From contig CAVGRN010000003.1 of the NCBI GenBank assembly GCA_963631545.1, positions 17,835 through 81,834 of the forward strand: a DNA stretch of 64,000 bases. The letters run 5' to 3'. Positions 10,283 through 18,609 of the stretch are shown here, one piece after another; the stretch's first letter is position 1; each line of letters begins with the position of its first letter. Source of the stretch: UBA1181 sp963631545 (GTDB taxonomy: Bacteria; Bacteroidota; Bacteroidia; Bacteroidales; Paludibacteraceae). A program made the position numbers and the translations under genes. The notes under the pieces are model-generated. The model worked only from the letters and a program-made list of their open reading frames with translations, made no database searches and had not been told where the DNA came from.

Positions 10283-13200
10283 ATGCACGCTTACAGGCCT
10301 TTTCACTTGGTGTTGGAAGACGGCACCATTTTCAAAGGAAAATCGTTCGGCTATGAGAAGCCGGTTGCTGGCGAAGTAGTTTTCAGCACTGCGATGGTCG
10401 GGTATCCCGAGAGTTTGACGGACCCCTCCTACGCCGGGCAGATTCTGACGGTTACCTTTCCGTTAGTCGGAAACTACGGAGTTCCCTCCGACGAGGTGGA
10501 CGAAAACGGGATTTCCAAATTCTACGAATCGGAAAAAATTCAAGTCGAAGGCTTGATTATTTCCGATTTTTCTTTTGAATACAACCACTGGAACGCCATC
10601 AAGAGTTTAGGCGATTGGCTGAAAGAGCAGAAAGTGCCTGGCATCTTCGGCATCGACACCCGCGAACTCACCAAATTGGTGCGCGAGAAAGGTGCGATGA
10701 AAGGCAAACTCGTCTTCCCCGATGAGGAGGACATTCCATTTGTCGACCCAGACCTTGAAAACCAAGTGGCAAAAGTAAGCTGCAAAGAGGTCATCACCTA
10801 CGGAAATGGAAAGGAGAAAGTAGTGTTAGTAGACTGCGGCGTGAAAAACAACATCATCCGTTGTCTGCTGAAAAGGAACGTCACAGTGATTCGCGTGCCT
10901 TGGGACTACGATTTCAACACCATCGACTACGACGGACTTTTCATCTCCAACGGTCCGGGCAACCCCGCCCACTGCCAAATCACGGTAGACCATATCCGCA
11001 AAGCAATGGAGAAAGGGAAACCCATCTTCGGTATCTGCATGGGTAACCAACTCCTCTCCATCGCCGGCGGCGCGAAAACCTACAAACTGAAATACGGACA
11101 CCGCAGCCACAACCAACCCGTGAGCATGGTGGGCAGCACACGCGCCTTCATCACCTCGCAAAACCACGGATTCGCCGTCGACAACCAGTCGCTCGGCGCA
11201 GACTGGGAACCCCTCTTCGTCAATATGAACGACGGCACCAACGAGGGAATCCGCCACAAGAGCAAACCGTTCTTCTCCGCCCAGTTCCACCCCGAGGCAT
11301 GCTCGGGACCAACGGACACCGACTTCCTCTTCGACGAATTCGTCAACATGATACGCAACCGCGACATCAAAGTGTTCAACGCAAAGGACAAAGGAGCATA
11401 CACGGGTGCGAAACGCTACAACAAGGTGTTGCTGCTCGGTTCGGGCGCACTGAAAATCGGCGAGGCGGGCGAGTTCGACTACTCCGGCTCGCAAGCCCTC
11501 AAAGCCCTCAAAGAGGAAGGCATCAAAACCGTGCTGATCAACCCGAACATCGCCACCGTGCAGACCTCGGAGGGTGTGGCAGACAAGGTGTACTTCCTAC
11601 CCGTAACGCCCGACTTTGTGGAGCGCGTCATCGAGAAAGAACGCCCAGACGGCATTTTCCTCTCGTTCGGAGGGCAGACCGCACTCAACTGCGGCGTGGC
11701 ACTCTACAAGAGCGGTGTGTTGGAGAAATACGGCATCCAAGTGTTGGGAACGCCTGTGCAGGCCATCATCGACACGGAAGACCGTGAAATCTTCAACCAG
11801 AAACTCTCTGAGATCAATGTCAACTACATCAAGAGCGAGGCGGTAACAGACCTCTCGCACGCACTGAAAGCGGCCCACGACTTAGGCTACCCCGTCATCG
11901 TTCGCGCGGCATACGCCCTCGGCGGACTCGGCTCTGGGTTCTGCAACAACGACGAGGAACTGACCGTCTTGGTGGAGAAAGCATTCTCCTACTCGCCGCA
12001 AGTATTGGTAGAAAAATCGCTGAAAGGTTGGAAGGAAATAGAATACGAGGTGGTGCGCGACCGTTATGACAACTGCATCACCGTCTGCAACATGGAGAAC
12101 TTCGACCCACTCGGCATCCACACTGGAGAGTCTATCGTAGTCGCCCCTTCGCAGACACTCACCAATAAGGAATACCACAAACTACGCGAACTCGCCATCC
12201 GCATCATCCGCCACATCGGCATCGTGGGCGAGTGCAACGTGCAGTACGCTTTCGACCCCCAATCGGAAGACTACCGTGTGATAGAGGTCAACGCACGTCT
12301 CAGTCGTTCGTCCGCCCTCGCCTCCAAGGCGACAGGCTACCCATTGGCGTTCATCGCCGCAAAATTGGGCTTGGGCTACGCACTGCCAGAGTTGAAAAAC
12401 TCTGTAACGAAAGAGACCTCCGCATTCTTCGAACCAGCGTTGGACTACATCGTTTGCAAGATTCCTCGTTGGGATCTCGGAAAATTCCACGGTGTGTCGC
12501 ACCTTCTGGGATCAAGTATGAAGAGTGTGGGCGAGATTATGGCTATCGGCCGCAACTTCGAGGAAGCCATTCAAAAGGGACTGAGGATGATCGGCCAGGG
12601 CATGCACGGCTTCGTCGCTAACAAGGCCCTCAACGCCGACAATTTGGACGAGGCACTCTCGCAACCAACCGATAAGAGAATCTTCCACATCGCACAGGCA
12701 CTGCACGAAGGGTATGACATCCACAGGATTCACGACCTGACAAAAATCGACCTCTGGTTCTTGCAGAAACTGCAGCACATCATCACCCACGAGCACGAGT
12801 TGCAGACCTATAACCAACTCTCAGACGTGCCAGACGAACTGCTTCGCCACGCCAAACAACTCGGCTTCTCCGATTTTCAAATCGCACGCCTTGTTACGAA
12901 ATGCGGCAGCGACCAGTTGGACGACGAAGTGCTGAACGTACGCAAATACAGAAAATCACGCGGCATTGTTCCCGTGGTGAAGCAGATCGACACCTTGGCT
13001 GCCGAATATCCCGCACAAACCAACTACCTTTACATCACCTACAACGGCGTAGGAAACGATGTGAAATATGTGGGCGACAGAAAATCCGTCGTAGTGCTTG
13101 GCTCGGGTGCCTACCGAATCGGTTCGTCCGTCGAGTTCGACTGGTGCGGTGTGAATGCGCTAAACACCATCCGCAAGGAGGGCTACCGCTCTGTGATGAT

Positions 13201-14626
13201 CAACTACAACCCCGAAACCGTTTCCACCGACTACGATATGTGCGACCGGCTCTACTTTGACGAGTTGAGTTTCGAACGCGTAATGGATATCTTAGATTTG
13301 GAGAACCCAATGGGTGTGATCGTTTCCACCGGAGGGCAGATTCCGAACAACTTGGCAGTGAAACTCTCTAACGCCGGCATAACACTACTTGGCACCCAGG
13401 CCGAAGACATCGACCGTGCTGAAGACCGCCACAAATTCTCTTCCATGCTCGACGACCTCGGCATTGACCAGCCACGCTGGCAGGAGCTCACCACAATGAG
13501 CGACGTCAACGAGTTTGTCGACAGAATCGGCTACCCTGTGTTAGTTCGTCCATCCTATGTGCTATCTGGCGCAGCGATGAACGTATGCTACAACCAATCG
13601 CAATTAGAGAACTTCCTGCAGTTGGCAGCCAACGTGTCGCAAAAGCACCCTGTTGTCATTTCCGAGTTTATGGAGCGATGCAAAGAGATTGAAATCGACG
13701 CCGTGGCTCAAAATGGCGAGATAATGGTCTACGCAATATCCGAACACGTGGAATATGCTGGCGTCCACTCGGGCGATGCGACCACGCAGTTTCCTCCGCA
13801 AAAGATCTATGTGGAGACGGTGCGCCGCATCAAACACATTGCGCGCGAGATTGCCAAGGCACTGCACATCTCTGGTCCGTTCAACATCCAGTTCCTTGCA
13901 AAGAACAATGAAATCAAGGTGATTGAGTGCAACCTCCGTTCTTCCAGAAGTTTCCCATTCGTATCGAAAGTGCTGAAAATCAATTTCATTGAGTTGGCAA
14001 CAAAGATTATGTTGGGGCTGAAGGTGGAGAAGCCAGAGAAATCCGCATTCGATTTAGATTATGTGGGCATCAAGTCTTCCCAATTCTCCTACCAAAGGTT
14101 GCAACAGGCAGACCCCGTGCATGGCGTCGATATGGCGTCGACCGGCGAGGTAGGCTGTATCGGCGACGACTTTTCGGAGGCGTTGCTCAAATCACTGCTC
14201 TCCGTTGGATACAGAATCCCTAAGAAGAACATCATGATTTCCTCCGGAGCGACAAAGGAGAAAGTGGACTTGTTGGATGCCTGCAAAATGTTGCAAAAAA
14301 ACGGCTACAAAATCTATGCGACGGGTGGCACGCACCGCTTCCTCAGCGACAATGGCATCGAGTCGATTATGGTAGGTTGGCCAGACGAAGATAAAAACGT
14401 GCTGAACGTAATGGAGATGATTTCCGAAAAGAAGTTTGATTTGGTGATTAACATCCCTAAGGATGCCACCCACCGAGAGTTGTCCAACGGATATGCCATC
14501 CGACGCGGAGCAATCGACTTCAACATTCCGCTCATCACCAATGCACGACTCGCCAGTGCCTTTATCAGAGCCTGCTGCGAGAAAAGTATGGACGACATCC
14601 AAATCAAGAGTTGGGACGAGTATTGA
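10283..14626 (+). CDS. carAB: Fused glutamine-dependent carbamoyl phosphate synthetase (CarA-CarB)
   Basis: A single 1447-residue chain makes carbamoyl phosphate from glutamine, bicarbonate and two ATP, for arginine and pyrimidine synthesis. Residues 1-360 are CarA: a small-subunit N-terminal domain, then a class I glutamine amidotransferase with nucleophile Cys252 in GICMGNQ and the His336/Glu338 pair in FHPEA. Residues from about 377 are CarB, starting KVLLLGSGALKIGEAGEF, with two ATP-grasp halves (the second starts near VVVLGSGAYRIGSSVEFDW) and a C-terminal MGS-like allosteric domain. The linker is only about 15 residues. In most bacteria carA and carB are separate genes; fusion is the eukaryotic arrangement (CPS II/III, CAD). 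CarB segments such as KEIEYEVVRD and NMENFDPLGIHTGES also read like the eukaryotic type. The frame is uninterrupted, so a single-base error is not needed to explain the fusion. A strong terminator follows, so it appears monocistronic. Confidence 0.95.
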   Translation: MHAYRPFHLVLEDGTIFKGKSFGYEKPVAGEVVFSTAMVGYPESLTDPSYAGQILTVTFPLVGNYGVPSDEVDENGISKFYESEKIQVEGLIISDFSFEYNHWNAIKSLGDWLKEQKVPGIFGIDTRELTKLVREKGAMKGKLVFPDEEDIPFVDPDLENQVAKVSCKEVITYGNGKEKVVLVDCGVKNNIIRCLLKRNVTVIRVPWDYDFNTIDYDGLFISNGPGNPAHCQITVDHIRKAMEKGKPIFGICMGNQLLSIAGGAKTYKLKYGHRSHNQPVSMVGSTRAFITSQNHGFAVDNQSLGADWEPLFVNMNDGTNEGIRHKSKPFFSAQFHPEACSGPTDTDFLFDEFVNMIRNRDIKVFNAKDKGAYTGAKRYNKVLLLGSGALKIGEAGEFDYSGSQALKALKEEGIKTVLINPNIATVQTSEGVADKVYFLPVTPDFVERVIEKERPDGIFLSFGGQTALNCGVALYKSGVLEKYGIQVLGTPVQAIIDTEDREIFNQKLSEINVNYIKSEAVTDLSHALKAAHDLGYPVIVRAAYALGGLGSGFCNNDEELTVLVEKAFSYSPQVLVEKSLKGWKEIEYEVVRDRYDNCITVCNMENFDPLGIHTGESIVVAPSQTLTNKEYHKLRELAIRIIRHIGIVGECNVQYAFDPQSEDYRVIEVNARLSRSSALASKATGYPLAFIAAKLGLGYALPELKNSVTKETSAFFEPALDYIVCKIPRWDLGKFHGVSHLLGSSMKSVGEIMAIGRNFEEAIQKGLRMIGQGMHGFVANKALNADNLDEALSQPTDKRIFHIAQALHEGYDIHRIHDLTKIDLWFLQKLQHIITHEHELQTYNQLSDVPDELLRHAKQLGFSDFQIARLVTKCGSDQLDDEVLNVRKYRKSRGIVPVVKQIDTLAAEYPAQTNYLYITYNGVGNDVKYVGDRKSVVVLGSGAYRIGSSVEFDWCGVNALNTIRKEGYRSVMINYNPETVSTDYDMCDRLYFDELSFERVMDILDLENPMGVIVSTGGQIPNNLAVKLSNAGITLLGTQAEDIDRAEDRHKFSSMLDDLGIDQPRWQELTTMSDVNEFVDRIGYPVLVRPSYVLSGAAMNVCYNQSQLENFLQLAANVSQKHPVVISEFMERCKEIEIDAVAQNGEIMVYAISEHVEYAGVHSGDATTQFPPQKIYVETVRRIKHIAREIAKALHISGPFNIQFLAKNNEIKVIECNLRSSRSFPFVSKVLKINFIELATKIMLGLKVEKPEKSAFDLDYVGIKSSQFSYQRLQQADPVHGVDMASTGEVGCIGDDFSEALLKSLLSVGYRIPKKNIMISSGATKEKVDLLDACKMLQKNGYKIYATGGTHRFLSDNGIESIMVGWPDEDKNVLNVMEMISEKKFDLVINIPKDATHRELSNGYAIRRGAIDFNIPLITNARLASAFIRACCEKSMDDIQIKSWDEY

Positions 14627-14645
14627 TAAGCCCAGTATAACAGAA

Positions 14646-14690
14646 GGGAAAGCGACTGCGGGGAAGTTCCCCCACAGTCGCTTTCCTTTT
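14646..14690 (+). terminator. Rho-independent terminator of carAB
   Basis: The arms GGAAAGCGACTG and CAGTCGCTTTCC flank a GC-rich inner stem (GGGG/CCCC) and are followed by TTTT. It begins about 20 bases after the carAB stop codon. Confidence 0.88.
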
Positions 14691-14832
14691 ATTAGAAAAT
14701 AGTAGAAATACGACTCCCGACTTCACCACATTTGTGCGCCATCAAATAGCGCACATTGAAAAATCAATGAGTTAAGTATAGGAAATGGGTAATACTGGGG
14801 GGATGCGGAAGAAAATATAATATTCAATCATC

Positions 14833-14973
14833 CTCCGTCAAGTTTAGCCGAACCACCCACACAACGGAGGGCGGTGTATGCAATGAGCAAAATGTTAGAA
14901 CTTACGTTGGGATAAAGGCACGAATCTAAATCGGTATTCGGGACAAGAAAATCGCAGTACTATTGCGTTTCAA
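14833..14973 (+). repeat. Dispersed non-coding repeat element, copy A
   Basis: These 141 bases recur, with about 90% identity and small indels, at 63866-64000. The element starts with an inverted repeat (CCTCCGT ... ACGGAGG, arms about 14832-14838 and 14864-14870). It continues through conserved blocks such as GTATGCAATGAGCAAAATG and CGGTATTCGGGACAAGAAAA. No convincing open frame runs through it. Copy A is followed directly by tandem 22-bp repeats. It could be a non-autonomous mobile element, a structured RNA or another interspersed repeat; two copies do not decide between these. Confidence 0.85.
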
Positions 14974-14975
14974 AT

Positions 14976-15085
14976 GAATCGTCGATTCATTTCGTTTGAA
15001 TCGTCGATTCATTTCGTTTGAATCGCCGATTCGTTTCGTTTGAATCGCCGATTCGTTTTGATTGAATCGCTGGTTCGTTTCGTTT
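14976..15085 (+). repeat. Five tandem 22-bp repeats with an internal palindrome
   Basis: Five head-to-tail units of 22 bp have the consensus GAATCGYCGATTCRTTTCGTTT. Units 1 and 2 are identical; units 3-5 differ by a few substitutions. Each of units 1-4 carries the palindrome GAATCG-N-CGATTC, so the array could bind a dimeric protein repeatedly or form small hairpins. There are no spacers, so it is not a CRISPR array. It starts three bases after the dispersed repeat. Confidence 0.9.
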
Positions 15086-15352
15086 TGAATCTATTACTAT
15101 CCGCTAAAACAATACCATCAGCCAACTTGCTGAATTTAGAGAAGTTGGGAGGTAAGCGAGTTATGTACAAGCCTAAACTCTATTCATCGCAGTCATTGGG
15201 AGGTGCTTCGGACGCTTCTTGAAGCATTAATTTCAACTCTTTGTCTGGGATTCTAAGAATATGCAATCCCCTTTCACAACACATAGACCTCACAGACTTC
15301 AAGCCTCAAGTGTTAAAATACAAGTTGGCACGCTGCGCTAAGTTCTGTACAC
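15086..15352. other. Intergenic stretch with a short orphan reading frame
   Basis: No gene of normal size is visible here. On the minus strand, 15180-15284 encodes a possible 34-residue peptide with an acidic tail (QEASEAPPNDCDE). It has no recognisable family or clear start signal and may be the tail of a lost gene. Nothing else is evident. Confidence 0.3.
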
Positions 15353-15385
15353 AAAAAAAGAGGATGTTCCTAAGGAACACCCTCT
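15353..15385 (-). terminator. Terminator of the T9SS cargo gene
   Basis: On the minus strand, AGAGGGTGTTCC and its near-complement (one mismatch) form a 12-bp stem with a 3-base loop, followed by seven T. It lies 33 bases beyond the stop of the gene ending at 15418. Confidence 0.8.
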
Positions 15386-15417
15386 TTTATCATCTTTCCC
15401 TAAGAAAGGGGGAGAAA

Positions 15418-16824
15418 TTACTTCTTGATGATAGACTTAACAACTACGTTGTTTGCGTTGTAAGCCTTAACGAAGTAGATACCTGCTGGAAGGGCAGCAA
15501 CATTTACGCTGTTAGCGTTAGCAGTTGCAACAACAGCACCAGCAACATTTACAACCTCGATCTTGTCAACTTGACCAGATACCTTAACTACATCAGATGC
15601 AGGGTTAGGGTAAACAACCACGTTGTTAGCCTCAGCAGCAGCCTCTTCAACCTCTACGTTAGGAGAAACAGACAACATAAAGTTATCAACACAATAGTTG
15701 TACTTCTTAGTAAAGCCGAAAGTTACAGTACAAGCAGTTGCACCTGCAGGAATGTCGATAGCGCAAGAGTCAAGACCCCACTGAGCCTCAAGAAGGTAGC
15801 CAGCGAACAAACCAACGGTGGTGTTCTTCTCATCGTTAAAAGTGATTGTGATAGCATCATCCAACTTCTCGTTAGCAGCATCCATATCGAAGTCCTCACC
15901 CTCTACCCACTTATACTTGATAGCGGCAGAAGCATACAACTTACCATCGTTTGCAGGGATTGCGATGTCTTTAACAAGCACTGGATCACAAACTTCTGGA
16001 TCTGGTGTAATCTGCAATGCTTGAAATTGCTCTGCATCATAGAATTGTCCACCACCATCAACACCGTCAGCCTCCCAAAGTCTAACTACAGGAGCAGTAA
16101 CATCACCATCTGGATTTGTAAGCTTGTGTCCACCAGAGAGTTTCTCTGCGGCCTTTCCTGTCAAATCGGCACCACCAGTCCAGATATCCAAACGACCAGC
16201 ACCTACACCATCGAAGTTCTCTGCGTAGAAAGGCTTAGTGCCATTGTCTGAATAAAGGTACAAATTCTTAATCTTTGCAGTAGTTGCAATCGAAGCTTCA
16301 CGACAATAACCCAAAGACATGCACGCAACGTCCTTAAAGTTAGGGTTTGCGAACACATAGAAAGTTCTCTTTGCGGTACGTTCTCCATACTTTGCATCAA
16401 TATAGACGCAAGCATCTCCTCTGGTAGGATCGATTTCGCCAAAACCTTCATCAGTCAAAACATTATTCTTGTCGAACAAAGCAATAATGAACGCTGGTTT
16501 CTTATCTCCAATCAAATCCATTTTAGCAGTAGGAACCAAATCATCGCCAACTTCGTACTCGATATTCAAAACCCAAGTCTGGCTCAAGTCTGGCATAGAA
16601 GCAGCCTTCGTGAAGTCCAAACGAACATCCTTGTACAAAGCCTCTCCACCTGGGTGAGTATAAGTACCATCCTCCTCATTCAAAGAGTCAAACACTTCAT
16701 CCTCGTAAGCCATTTGCTCAATGCCATCCATCAACTTACCATCCTTGATGATGTCATACCGCGCAGCAGAAGCCGTAGCCAAAATCGACAGCGCAGCAAA
16801 AGTTAGTAAACCTTTCTTTTTCAT
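15418..16824 (-). CDS. Secreted protein with type A T9SS sorting domain
   Basis: The 468-residue product starts MKKKGLLTFAALSILATASA, a clear Sec signal peptide. The last 70 residues form a Por-secretion-system (type A) tail: VVVYPNPASDVVKV, then VVNVAGAVV, LPAGIYFVKAY and a basic VVKSIIKK end. This tail directs export across the outer membrane and is usually cleaved and replaced by an anionic lipopolysaccharide anchor. The middle 370 residues are acidic and unfamiliar, and probably beta-rich; segments such as FYAENFDGVGAGRLDIW suggest a carbohydrate-binding or jelly-roll fold, but I cannot name a family. The gene is monocistronic with its own terminator. A TAGTTTTG box about 90 bases upstream is a possible -7 element. 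Confidence 0.88.
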   Translation of the reverse strand: MKKKGLLTFAALSILATASAARYDIIKDGKLMDGIEQMAYEDEVFDSLNEEDGTYTHPGGEALYKDVRLDFTKAASMPDLSQTWVLNIEYEVGDDLVPTAKMDLIGDKKPAFIIALFDKNNVLTDEGFGEIDPTRGDACVYIDAKYGERTAKRTFYVFANPNFKDVACMSLGYCREASIATTAKIKNLYLYSDNGTKPFYAENFDGVGAGRLDIWTGGADLTGKAAEKLSGGHKLTNPDGDVTAPVVRLWEADGVDGGGQFYDAEQFQALQITPDPEVCDPVLVKDIAIPANDGKLYASAAIKYKWVEGEDFDMDAANEKLDDAITITFNDEKNTTVGLFAGYLLEAQWGLDSCAIDIPAGATACTVTFGFTKKYNYCVDNFMLSVSPNVEVEEAAAEANNVVVYPNPASDVVKVSGQVDKIEVVNVAGAVVATANANSVNVAALPAGIYFVKAYNANNVVVKSIIKK

Positions 16825-16915
16825 ACAATCACTAAATTTTAGTTATACTTGTTTTTTTAGTTTTTCAATTTATTTTTCCGACTTGCTCGTCCTTAAGTCC
16901 ATATTTTCACACTTA

Positions 16916-16923
16916 CAAAACTA
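16916..16923 (-). promoter_or_regulatory. Possible -7 promoter box (TAGTTTTG)
   Basis: TAGTTTTG on the minus strand fits the Bacteroidota -7 consensus TAnnTTTG and would give a leader of roughly 85 bases for the T9SS cargo gene. The nearest TTTG upstream is only about 10 bases away, too close for a normal -33 element, so the call is weak. Confidence 0.3.
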
Positions 16924-17106
16924 CGAGCAATTGCAAATAAACACACTTTTTATCAGAGAAAAAAATTATTTGGAATTAATTATTAACAAATCTTTCGTTG
17001 CAGATAAAACCAAACAAACAGATTGTCATACGAAATTCACACTCTCGACACACGATTGTAACCTCGCCACCCCACCTTTGCACCGAACAAAAAAAGAGAC
17101 AGAAAG

Positions 17107-17301
17107 ATGAAATGGGAAGAAATGACGATTAAGAGGCGAGCTGCAGCGTGGTTCGGGCTCTTTCTGACAAAAGAAGCGGAAGAAACGGCCATTGCCATAA
17201 CCGAAGACGACTTCAAACCCGACACTCCCGGTCCGGGCGAAGATGACGAAGCAGACGATGATTTTGACGACTTCGACGATGATGACGATGACGACGATTA
17301 A
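17107..17301 (+). CDS. Small protein with poly-aspartate tail
   Basis: A 64-residue frame starts MKWEEMTIKRRAAAWFGLF and ends in a strongly acidic tail with many Asp residues and a final run of eight. The basic, amphipathic N-terminal part followed by a proline-glycine hinge (TPGPGE) and an acidic tail looks designed rather than random, and a purine-rich stretch precedes the ATG. No family is recognised. Low-complexity GAT/GAC repeats can create such frames by chance, so it may be spurious. It is transcribed away from the T9SS cargo gene and towards the YczE-like gene. Confidence 0.4.
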   Translation: MKWEEMTIKRRAAAWFGLFLTKEAEETAIAITEDDFKPDTPGPGEDDEADDDFDDFDDDDDDDD

Positions 17302-17336
17302 ACCCGAAACAGGCAATATGCCGGTGATGGTGGCGA

Positions 17337-18125
17337 CTAAATGTCGGTCCCATCATTTTTTTTGCCCATTTGTTTAAACAAATGACGCGCCAAGCCGTAG
17401 ACGTAGCGGCGGAAGCCAGGACGATACCACAACACACGGTCGAACCACCCCAGATGTCTGCCCACCAAGCGCACTACAAAGCCCACATACACCATCGCAA
17501 AAAGCGTACCTATGCCCACTATATTCCACTGCCACGCACCGAAAAACAGATAGCACAACGACACACCAATGACAACGAGCGAGACATCCACGCATATCTT
17601 CACCTTCGGGAATTCCACCCCCGACACACGGCTGATGGCAACTGGGAAGCCCTCGCCCGGCATCGTAACAGACCCGCAACGCACCTCCAAGGCAATACCC
17701 GAGGCAAGGATCGTGCAACCAGCCACCTGCGCCAACACCTGTTGCGGAATGCTCAAACCGACAAGCCACGTGGTGAGTGCCATATTCAAATCGATGAGCG
17801 AGCCGAACACGAAACCCACCAACAACTGGAACAACTGCACCGGCTCAAACCGCCTCCGCAGCACCAATATCTGCCCCAACACAAGCAGCGCGTTCATCCA
17901 ATAGGTATACTCGCCAATGGTGAAATTCCAAACGATGCCTTCGTCGCCCGCCGTCTCCATAACGTATGGAATGACGGATATGACACTCGACCCCAACTGA
18001 GAGCGCACGCACACAGCCACACCAAGCGTCATCACATACAATGAAAAAAGCAGCCACAAGTGCTGCCACACGAAACCGACCACGCGGTCTTTCACATTCT
18101 TGCTTTCTTTCGTTCCTTCTGCCAT
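17337..18125 (-). CDS. YczE/YyaS-like integral membrane protein
   Basis: About 262 residues with some five or six hydrophobic segments, resembling the YczE/YyaS/YitT group of membrane proteins. The transport substrate, if any, is unknown. I start it at MAEGTKESKNVKD (18125) because the frame upstream to 18212 overlaps the probable terminator of the tRNA pair and has no membrane-protein character. A charged C-terminus (HLFKQMGKKNDG) follows the last segment. Conserved-looking glycine-rich pieces include GTLFAMVYVGFVVRLVGR. No operon partner is evident. Confidence 0.7.
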   Translation of the reverse strand: MAEGTKESKNVKDRVVGFVWQHLWLLFSLYVMTLGVAVCVRSQLGSSVISVIPYVMETAGDEGIVWNFTIGEYTYWMNALLVLGQILVLRRRFEPVQLFQLLVGFVFGSLIDLNMALTTWLVGLSIPQQVLAQVAGCTILASGIALEVRCGSVTMPGEGFPVAISRVSGVEFPKVKICVDVSLVVIGVSLCYLFFGAWQWNIVGIGTLFAMVYVGFVVRLVGRHLGWFDRVLWYRPGFRRYVYGLARHLFKQMGKKNDGTDI

Positions 18126-18197
18126 CAATCTATACTTTAAAATCAATTTCCACTGACACTTTGCTCCGCCCCACTCTCCACAGAGAAGGCAAAAAAC

Positions 18198-18230
18198 AAA
18201 AAAAGCCGGCACGCAAAACGCACCCGCTTC
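18198..18230 (-). terminator. Probable terminator of the tRNA-Leu/tRNA-Gly unit
   Basis: On the minus strand an imperfect 11-12-bp stem (AAGCGGGTGCG pairing with GCGTGCCGGCTT, one mismatch and some G-U pairs) closes a TTTT loop and runs into seven T. It lies about 50 bases downstream of tRNA-Leu. Confidence 0.5.
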
Positions 18231-18280
18231 AAAGTTTCACTTCAACACTCCGCCTCTCTTCACCGGCGCGACCGAAATCG

Positions 18281-18365
18281 TACCGCAGGCGGGACTTGAA
18301 CCCGCACAATCGCAATGATTACGGGATTTTAAGTCCCGCGTGTCTACCGATTCCACCACTGCGGC
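18281..18365 (-). tRNA. tRNA-Leu (anticodon TAA)
   Basis: An 85-base cloverleaf: acceptor GCCGCAG pairs with CTGCGGT (one G-U), the anticodon loop is CTTAAAA, there is a long variable arm typical of leucine tRNA, and the T-arm reads GCGGGTTCAAGTCCCGC. CCA is not encoded. Nine bases separate it from tRNA-Gly upstream, so the two are co-transcribed. Confidence 0.95.
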
Positions 18366-18374
18366 TTCCATTTG

Positions 18375-18447
18375 AGCGAAAAACGGGACTCGAACCCGCG
18401 ACCCCAACCTTGGCAAGGTTGTGCTCTACCAACTGAGCTATTTTCGC
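18375..18447 (-). tRNA. tRNA-Gly (anticodon GCC)
   Basis: A 73-base cloverleaf: acceptor GCGAAAA/TTTTCGC, D-arm TAGCTCAGTTGGTAGAGC, anticodon stem-loop CAACCTTGCCAAGGTTG with anticodon GCC, and T-arm CGGGTTCGAGTCCCG. It is the first gene of the pair with tRNA-Leu. Confidence 0.96.
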
Positions 18448-18609
18448 ATTTGCGGTGCAAAGTTAGGCATTATCGGCGTTAAATGCAAGTGTTTACGGCA
18501 CTTTTTTACCACGGAATTTTTACGATTCATTCATCAGTCTGAAAATCAAATAGTTTCCATTGCATTCAACTTTCCGCAAACATTCCGTTCGGCCACTGGA
18601 TGGTAGACA

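Noticed and set aside
14976..15085. Possible CRISPR array
   Set aside because: The 22-bp units are contiguous, with no spacers between them, and no cas gene is in the window.
15241..16251. Open frame of 336 codons on the plus strand
   Set aside because: It runs antisense to the T9SS cargo gene, has no protein-family features, and is explained by that gene's codon bias.
17026..17316. Minus-strand frame that looks like a membrane helix (VVIVIIVEVV)
   Set aside because: It is the complement of the GAT/GAC repeats that encode the aspartate tail on the plus strand; the hydrophobic run is a reading artefact.
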